Below, in pieces: positions 58,372 to 64,000 of a stretch of DNA of 64,000 bases; positions within the stretch are counted from its first letter, which is position 1; every line of letters starts with the position of its first letter. A program made the position numbers and the translations under genes. Location of the stretch: assembly GCA_039707465.1 (NCBI GenBank), contig CM077644.1:203198462-203262461 (forward strand), read 5' to 3'. The DNA is from Rhabdophis nuchalis (Eukaryota > Chordata > Lepidosauria > Squamata > Natricidae). The notes under the pieces are model-generated. The model was given only the letters and a program-made list of their open reading frames with translations. It had not been told where the DNA came from and searched no databases.

Positions 58372-58548
58372 CCCCCTGTATTGACCATTAGACAGTTTTA
58401 AATTTGGGATTTTAATTCGGTTTTTAGCACAGGTTTTACTAGAATAAGTAATTTTATATGTTTTGTATGTATTTTAACATTCCTGTGCGCCGCCCTGGGT
58501 CCGTTTGGAGAAGGGCGGGATATAAATTTAATAAAATAAAAAAATAAA
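58372..58548 (+). other. L2 3' UTR with conserved terminal hairpin
   Basis: The 3' UTR follows the ORF2 stop. CCGCCCT (58490-58496) pairs with AGGGCGG (58512-58518), leaving a 15-base loop, then TATAAATTTAATAAAATAAA. The same hairpin in variant form terminates the fragments at about 15.0, 16.7, 22.0, 32.1, 34.0 and 35.5 kb. In L2/CR1-type LINEs the 3' end is what the reverse transcriptase recognises, and SINEs can copy it. Confidence 0.85.
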
Positions 58549-60579
58549 AAAAATATTGCTATGAACATAGTTAAAGTAGAACCTTGCCACTATCATTGCA
58601 GCAATTGATGAGGATATGTTGTTATGATATTGCCATATTGATAAATTGAAAGATAATTCCTTTCATAAAGATTTGTAAATGTTAAAAAAAAATGTATTAG
58701 TATTTGTGTTTTGAGTTCAATCACTGTGTACCACTACTGAGCTAAGCAGATTTTTAAAATCACATATTCTCTTTCTTTTCGAGCCAGTTCTTTATGTGAA
58801 TCTATTTTAAGTGTTTATTAGAAATGCTTATTCTAATAAATGAATTTTTCTCATAAATTCTGAAATGATGAATCAACGATAAGAAAAGCCACAATTATTG
58901 AAGACATTTGTGTTCAGCACAGTCCTCCCCCTTGCCTCAGCATTAAATTATATTCCTTAAGCACAAAATGCTAGGTATACTCCATGTTTCTTTAGTCTCT
59001 GACTTTGGAGAAAGCTAAGTTCTAACTGCTTGATGTATCCAAGTGCAAACAGCTCTCAGTTGGCCATTATGTACCTATTAGCACTGATTACTTTCTGATA
59101 GCTCTTCACCAGTTGGTTTCACTCACTTTGACAGATTTGGTGCTTTGTTTAACCTTTAAACTGGCGGGGCAATAACACTGCTTGACAGAATTGGAGAAAT
59201 AATTAAGGAAAACTTAGCAAAGGCATAAAAAAACAACTGTAACAAGGCAGGTCTTTCTGTTTTATTTGAGAAGTTGTCAAATGTCACTAGAGAAAAAAAG
59301 AAGAAGAGAAAGAGAGTTGACTGTTTCATGCAATTAAAGTACCATAATGCTTCAGGATCATATGTTTCCCGAGCATGTTTCCTCATTTCCATGTATCATC
59401 TCAACATCAGAAATATATAAAACTTATTTCACAAGCCCATGTGGAACTTCTGTACACAAATGTTCATTAAACACAAAGGAACATTATTCTATTTTGTGGT
59501 TTTTAAAAAGAAAACAGTTTTGATAGAGGACAGTATTTGTAGCTCAGAGTTGAATTGTGGGGTCTTTAGTGCTCTCTGAGCTTGGTTGTTGTTGTTGTTG
59601 TTCTTTTGTAGAAGTTTCATTATCAAACTAAGTAACAGTATAGAATGAAACCTCTGTAAGAAAAAAACCAAAGTTAGAGAGCACTCAAGACCCCAACAGA
59701 AGATAATTTGCTGTAAGGGCCAAATCTCAGGGTTGCTTTTGTTTGTTTGTTTCAGATTTCTAATAGATTCTTAATATTCTAGAAAGTCTAGCACATCGAT
59801 TTTACCTTCTCTAATAATGTAATAACAGTAGTACTAGCACTTGTAATAATATTATTAATATTAACATTAAATAGATAGGAAGGCAAAGTAGAATGGAGAA
59901 CTACAAAGGCTAAACATGAATGCCGATACAGAAGGCTGTATAATTACTTTATATTGTTATGTCTGTCTTGTTTTTTCTTTTTTCTGTTGTGTTTTTCTTT
60001 ATGTTTTTAGAGGTAAAAGTGTATAATAAAAACTATTTAAAAAAAATAAAAAATCTAGCACATTTTCACCACAAAACAATTGTAAGATTTGAATGTATAT
60101 TTTTCATTTCAGGAAATCCCTTTGACATGGTCAGCTAAAAATGTGCACAAACATCCATGATGAAGTCTGCATACATGGAAAGGCGATCAGAGGCAGGACT
60201 TTTAACTGTTTCATTGTTCCATTTCCATTTTCAGCCCAGTGGTTGAAATATTCAAGATAATATTGGAACAGGCGTCATATCATTAGTTATGCACTGCATT
60301 TAATTTCTCTACCTTATTTCTCATAGTGAAACTTAAATGAATTAGTCTATTCAACCATTTTGTGCCATGTAAAGCACTGACATCAAAACCCAATAAAAAT
60401 GTGTTTTAATCAATGGTGGTAATAAGACCAGTCAAGTGCCTTTTGTATTTCTTAGTTAGTAGAATATATGTTACTTCACAGAATAATGGCCAGAACTACA
60501 TAACTGCTTCCTGAAAAAGCTATATGTATATGTGTGTGTTAAAGCCAGTGTTGACAGCTAGTGATTGCCTGGATTAGTC
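58549..60579. other. no gene seen; possible conserved block at 58985-59250
   Basis: AT-rich DNA. Frames of 60-78 aa on the minus strand are not convincing. Short (GTT)n near 59586-59601 and (ATT)n near 59845-59860. No repeats with defined ends. Confidence 0.6.
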
Positions 60580-60725
60580 CTTGCAGTGTTCTTCACAAGA
60601 TGTATCTGGAATGGTCTACCATAGTCTGCTTCCTAGGGCTGAGAAAGAATTAGTGGCCCCAAGTCACCCAGCTGGCTTTGTTCCTAAGGAAGGATTGGAA
60701 CACCCAATCTCATGGTTTATAGCCC
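60580..60725 (+). repeat. possible MIR/CORE-SINE fragment
   Basis: The order 'gggctgagaaagaatta', 'ggccccaagtcacccagctgg' and 'ggattggaac' (in parts, about 60630-60705) parallels the squamate CORE-SINE text 'gctgagagagagtgactggcccaaggtcacccagc' and 'gggattcgaac'. Assigned from remembered pattern. It is cut at its 3' side by the hAT MITE. Confidence 0.5.
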
Positions 60726-60731
60726 GAAAGA

Positions 60732-61017
60732 CAGAGGTGGTATTCAGCAGGTTCTAACCAGTTATGGAGAACTGGTATAGGAAATTTTGAATAGTTTGGA
60801 GAACTGGTAAATACCACCTCTGACTGGCTCCATCTCCATCTATTCTCTGCCTTCCGAGTCTCAGCTGATCAGGAGGAAATGGGAATTTTGCAGTAACCTT
60901 CCCCTAGAGTGGGGAGGGAATGGAGATTTTACAGTATCCTTCCCCTGCCACGCCTACCATGCCATGCCATGCCATGCCCACAGAACTGGTAGTAAAAAAT
61001 TTTGAATCCCACCACTG
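60732..61017. mobile_element. hAT MITE, CAGTGGTGGGAAT family, copy 2 (inverted)
   Basis: Left end CAGAGGTGGTATTCAGCAGG; right end, reversed, CAGTGGTGGGATTCAAAATT. It matches 51886-52137 in reverse orientation ('agaactggtagtaaaaa', 'tgccatgcc' repeated as a short GCCAT array at about 60955-60980). The flanks CCGAAAGA (60724-60731) and ATGAAAGA (61018-61025) match at six of eight positions. No coding capacity. Confidence 0.85.
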
Positions 61018-61025
61018 ATGAAAGA

Positions 61026-62161
61026 CTATAGCTATAGAATATAAATTTCTTATGGGCCTATATGAACTGGAAAAAATATAATGTAATTTATTTTTGATTA
61101 TCCATTAATGAGGAAAACCTTTTCTTTTGCTCATGAATACATTTTTGAGTTGATTTTCTTTCTACCCATTGGAATAACCTTTACAAGTTTTATGTTTCAG
61201 AATCTCTTCTATTTCTGCTCTTGTTATGCAGCATTCACATTTGAAGCATGCATGTAAAGTTTTTGGAAACCATTTTTTTACACTTGAATATCAGAACCTT
61301 TTGAAAAATGAGATCTCACATAGTAAGGGACCTTTATGCCATCTTTCTTGCTTTGTTAATGTTCCTATGAAATTAATTTAATGACTCTAGAAAGTTCGCA
61401 ACAGGCTTAACACCTCAAGAGGGTGAACTCATAATGAGGGCATAGAAAACTATATCAATAGCATGCTAATTAGGACAATTATGGAGCTGATATTGAAGTG
61501 TAATAAAAAGGTACAGTAGCTCCCTCTTTATCCCATTGAGCTGTATTATTACAGATTTAGGTTAAGACACAAACCAACATTTTTCCAGGTACAAATAAAA
61601 TTGGGTCATCACATGAAATATAGAAAACTCTTTTTCAGAATCTGAAGCAAGACCATTTTAACATACATTCATAAATGTGAAGCCAAATGGATTGTTAGAG
61701 ATCAGCAGCCACAGAAATTTCTCAGTAAAATCTCTCTCACCCCACTGCCAGTTCCCCCACTCTTATTCCATATGCTAGATTGCAAGCTACAGATTTAGCC
61801 CTTTTGCCCAAAGGCATTCAAACCTGTGAAAAGCCTAGCTGAAGCACTGCCTATTATTCATTGACAACTTGTCAATTTACTTCCAGGCAAAATAACTCAT
61901 AAACAGGATAAGTAAGGCATATAAAACAAGAATTCTTTCACACTTTGCAACTTTACTGCAAAAATGCCTCATTTTCCACATATGTGTGAAATCTCCCCTC
62001 AGAATTGTGGCTGTGCACTGAACTCTAAAAACTGTACAAAATGGAACCAAATCTTACAATTTCTGACTCAAGTAAGATGAGTGTAAAATATTTAACATGT
62101 GTTAAAAAACATTTTTCATATGTTCAGGAACATGATTATGTTGTTGTAGGTTTTCACAGCT
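61026..62161. other. no gene seen
   Basis: AT-rich unique sequence with no coding frame above 60 aa and no recognised repeat. Confidence 0.7.
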
Positions 62162-63695
62162 AATACAATACAATACAATAGCAGAGTTGGAAGGGACCTT
62201 GTAGGTCTTCTAGTCCAACCCCCTGCATGGGCAGGAACCTTATACCATTTCAGACAAATGGCTGTCTAACATCTTCTTAAAGACTTCCAGGGTTGGGGCT
62301 TTCACAACTTCTGGAGGCAAGCTGTTCCAGAGGTTAATTGTTCTTACTGTCAGGAAATTTCTCCTTAATTCTAAGTTGCTTCTCTCCTTGGTTAGTTTCC
62401 ACCCATTGCTTCTTGTCCTGCCCCCAGGTGCCTTGGAGAAAAGTTTGACTCCCTCTTCTTTGTGGCACCCTCTGAGATATCGGAACACTGCTATCATGTC
62501 TCCCCTGGTCCTTCTCTTCATCAAACTAGACATACCCAGCTCCTGCAGCCGTTCTTCATATGTCTTAGTCTCCAGTCCTCTAATCATCTTGGTTGCTCTT
62601 CTCTGCACTCTTTCCAGAGTCTCCATGTCTTTTCTACATCGTGGCGACCAAAACTGTATGCAGTATTCCAAGTGTGGCCTTACCAAGGCACTATACAGTG
62701 GCATTAACACTTCACGTGATCTAGATTCTATCCCTCTGTTGATGCAGCCTAGAACTGTGTTGGCTTTTTTGGCAGCTGCTGCACACTGCTGGCTCATATT
62801 TAAATGGTTGTCCACTAGGATTCCAAGATCCCTCTCACAGTTGCTACTATTGAGCAAGGTACCACCTATACTGTACTTGTGCATTTGGTTTTTCTTGCCT
62901 ATATGTAGGACCTTACTTTTTTCACAATTGAATTTCATTTTATTAGACAGTGCCCAATGTTCAAGTTTGTCTAGATCCTTCTGTATCTTAAGCCTATCTT
63001 CTGGAGTGTTGGCTATTCCTGCCAGCTTGGTGTCATCTGCGAATTTGATGAGTTCCCCATTTATCCCCTCATCCAAATCGTTGATGAAGATGTTAAAGAG
63101 TACTGGGCCTAAAACAGAGCCTTGGGGGACTCCACTGCATACTTCCTTCCATGTAGATGCAGTTCCATTGAGGACTACACGTTGAGTGCGGTTGGTCAGC
63201 CAGTTGCAAATCCATTTGGTGGTGCTGCTGTCTAACCCACAATTTTCTACTTTATCTAATAGTAGGTTATGGTCTACTTTATCAAATGCCTTACTGAAGT
63301 CCAGGTAAATTATATCAACAGCATTCCTCTGGTCCACTGATTTTGTCACTTTGTCAAAGAATTCAATTAGATTCATCTGGCATGATCTGTTTTTGACAAA
63401 CCCATGTTGGCTTTTGGCTATTACTTTGTTTGCTTCTAGGTGTTCACTTATTTGTTGTTTAATTATCTTTTCCAGAATCTTTCCTGGTATTGAGGTCAGG
63501 CTGATGGGTCTATAGTTTCCTGGATCTGTTTTTTCCCCTTTTTTGAAGATGGGAACCACATCTGCTCTTTTCCAGTCTTCTGGCAGTTCCCCAGTGCTCC
63601 AGGATCTCTGAAAGATATAGTTCAGTGGTTCTGAGATCTCGTCTGCCAGTTCCTTCAGGACCCTGGGGTGTAATCCATCCGGTCCTGTCCTGTAA
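62162..63695 (-). mobile_element. 5'-truncated CR1 LINE with (AATAC)n end
   Basis: The plus strand begins with nearly four AATAC units (62162-62180), the element's 3' end reversed, followed by the short 3' UTR and the ORF2 C-terminal two thirds. Similarity to CR1 ends near 63695. It is the longer sister of the copy at 25441-26183: over the shared 740 bp the two differ at few positions. As usual for CR1, no target duplication is apparent. Confidence 0.95.
62240..63690 (-). pseudogene. CR1 ORF2 fragment, reverse transcriptase, frame open
   Basis: Read from about 63690 downward the frame is open without interruption for some 480 codons. It begins within the linker 'ELADEISEPL' and 'GELPEDWK', then RT block 0/1 'VPIFKKG', 'NYRPISLTSIPGKILEK', 'SQHGFVKNRSC', block A 'IIYLDFSKAFDKVDH', block B 'GVPQGSVLGPVLFNIFIND', block C FADD (63032-63043), 'NCEKSKVLHIG' and 'RDLGILVD'. 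The C-terminal domain ends 'LDSHLSEMV' at a TAA (62240-62242). The endonuclease and any ORF1 are missing through 5' truncation, so there is no proper start codon. Open frame and near identity to the 25.5-kb copy indicate recent activity of the family, but this copy is not autonomous. Confidence 0.95.
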
Positions 63696-64000
63696 AAGTG
63701 TAGATATTATCTCCCCAGTCAAAATGCTTGATTGATACAGTGTATGTGATTACAGGAATAAATAAATGTCTTAGATAGATAATTATCAACAGTTTATCAG
63801 TTTGTGGGAATTAGTTGCCTTGCTTTTAAGATACTAATTTATCAGCTTCAGCATAGTGATATGTTGAGCCTGTTTTCCTGATCAAGAAAAAAATAAACCA
63901 ATTTCATTCATTCATGTTCTTCCTTTAACTATAGAAATGAATTTTACATGGGAACGTCAGATAATACTGAAAACTTTAGCTACATACATCAAGGTTACGC
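63696..64000. other. no gene seen
   Basis: AT-rich unique sequence up to the window edge. Nothing recognised. Confidence 0.65.

Larger units (their letters stand above)
52912..58548 (+). mobile_element. near full-length L2-clade LINE, inactivated
   Basis: A 5.6-kb GC- and CpG-rich element in an AT-rich region. In order: a promoter-like start (52925-52945), tandem 5' monomers (about 52990-53700), a leader without a recognisable ORF1 (53700-54600), ORF2 with endonuclease and reverse transcriptase (54739-58371), a 3' UTR with hairpin (58490-58518) and an A-rich tail with ATAAAT units (58519-58548). The 5' boundary is judged from the composition change and is uncertain by some tens of bases. An 841-bp hAT element sits inside (55145-55985). 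Without it the element would be near 4.8 kb. No target duplication was found. The many surviving CpG sites suggest a young copy. Confidence 0.9.

Noticed and set aside
62376..63185. 269-aa open frame on the plus strand
   Set aside because: It is the antisense shadow of the CR1 reverse transcriptase. The same shadow recurs over the 25.5-kb CR1 copy (25705-26283) and stays open only because the sense frame is conserved.
1..64000. CRISPR arrays, operons, phage genes, toxin-antitoxin or other prokaryotic systems
   Set aside because: No spaced direct repeats with unique spacers, no dense coding and no ribosome-binding sites. The repeat families are those of a vertebrate.

Overview
The window reads as non-coding nuclear DNA of a squamate reptile, most likely a snake. 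The evidence is the repeat content: tRNA-derived SINEs of the Sauria type ending in a CTATTG-type tail, CR1 LINEs whose 3' ends run into (AATAC)n arrays, L2-clade LINEs with a short conserved 3' hairpin, several hAT-type MITE families with 8-bp target duplications, and long tetranucleotide microsatellites. No host protein-coding exon, tRNA, rRNA, CRISPR array or bacterial-type operon could be supported. The only convincing protein-coding signal is reverse transcriptase and endonuclease of LINEs.

Layout. 1-10 kb is AT-rich single-copy sequence with two SINEs and one hAT-like MITE (8097-9020) that carries an LTR-like insertion (8326-8794). 10-23 kb holds a (GATA)n array, a very old L2 reverse-transcriptase remnant (10840-11700), two 5'-truncated L2 3' ends (about 15.0-15.5 and 16.7-17.1 kb), an inverted-repeat element (17.3-17.5 kb), a further SINE and a 190-bp compound (TATC)n-(CCTA)n-(CCCA)n array. 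24-44 kb is the most repeat-dense stretch. It has hAT MITEs with intact 8-bp duplications, four copies of a TA-flanked family, a 5'-truncated CR1, several L2 3' ends, a perfect 103-bp foldback element (35095-35197) and a MITE nested in a hAT element (37353-37988). 44-52 kb is mostly unique AT-rich DNA.

The centrepiece is a near full-length L2-clade LINE at about 52.9-58.55 kb, the only GC- and CpG-rich island in the window. It has a 5' region of tandem monomers of about 172-178 bp, preceded by NRF1-like and YY1-like motifs. Its ORF2 has endonuclease and reverse-transcriptase domains, followed by a 3' hairpin and an A-rich tail. It is dead: an 841-bp hAT element with a perfect 8-bp duplication splits the endonuclease, and there is a nonsense codon plus two frame disruptions. 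The hAT passenger is itself CpG-rich and contains a short ATG-led Ala/Gly-rich frame, so it may have captured a host promoter and first-exon fragment. The window ends with a CR1 copy (62162-63695, minus) whose C-terminal RT frame is still open.

The genes do not work together as a pathway. What the window shows is layered transposition: LINEs moving themselves, SINEs borrowing LINE machinery, and hAT or TA-target DNA elements moved by transposases that are not encoded here. A few stretches lacking repeat hallmarks (near 2.0, 12.9, 23.6, 51.3 and 59.1 kb) are possible conserved regulatory elements, but this cannot be settled from one sequence.
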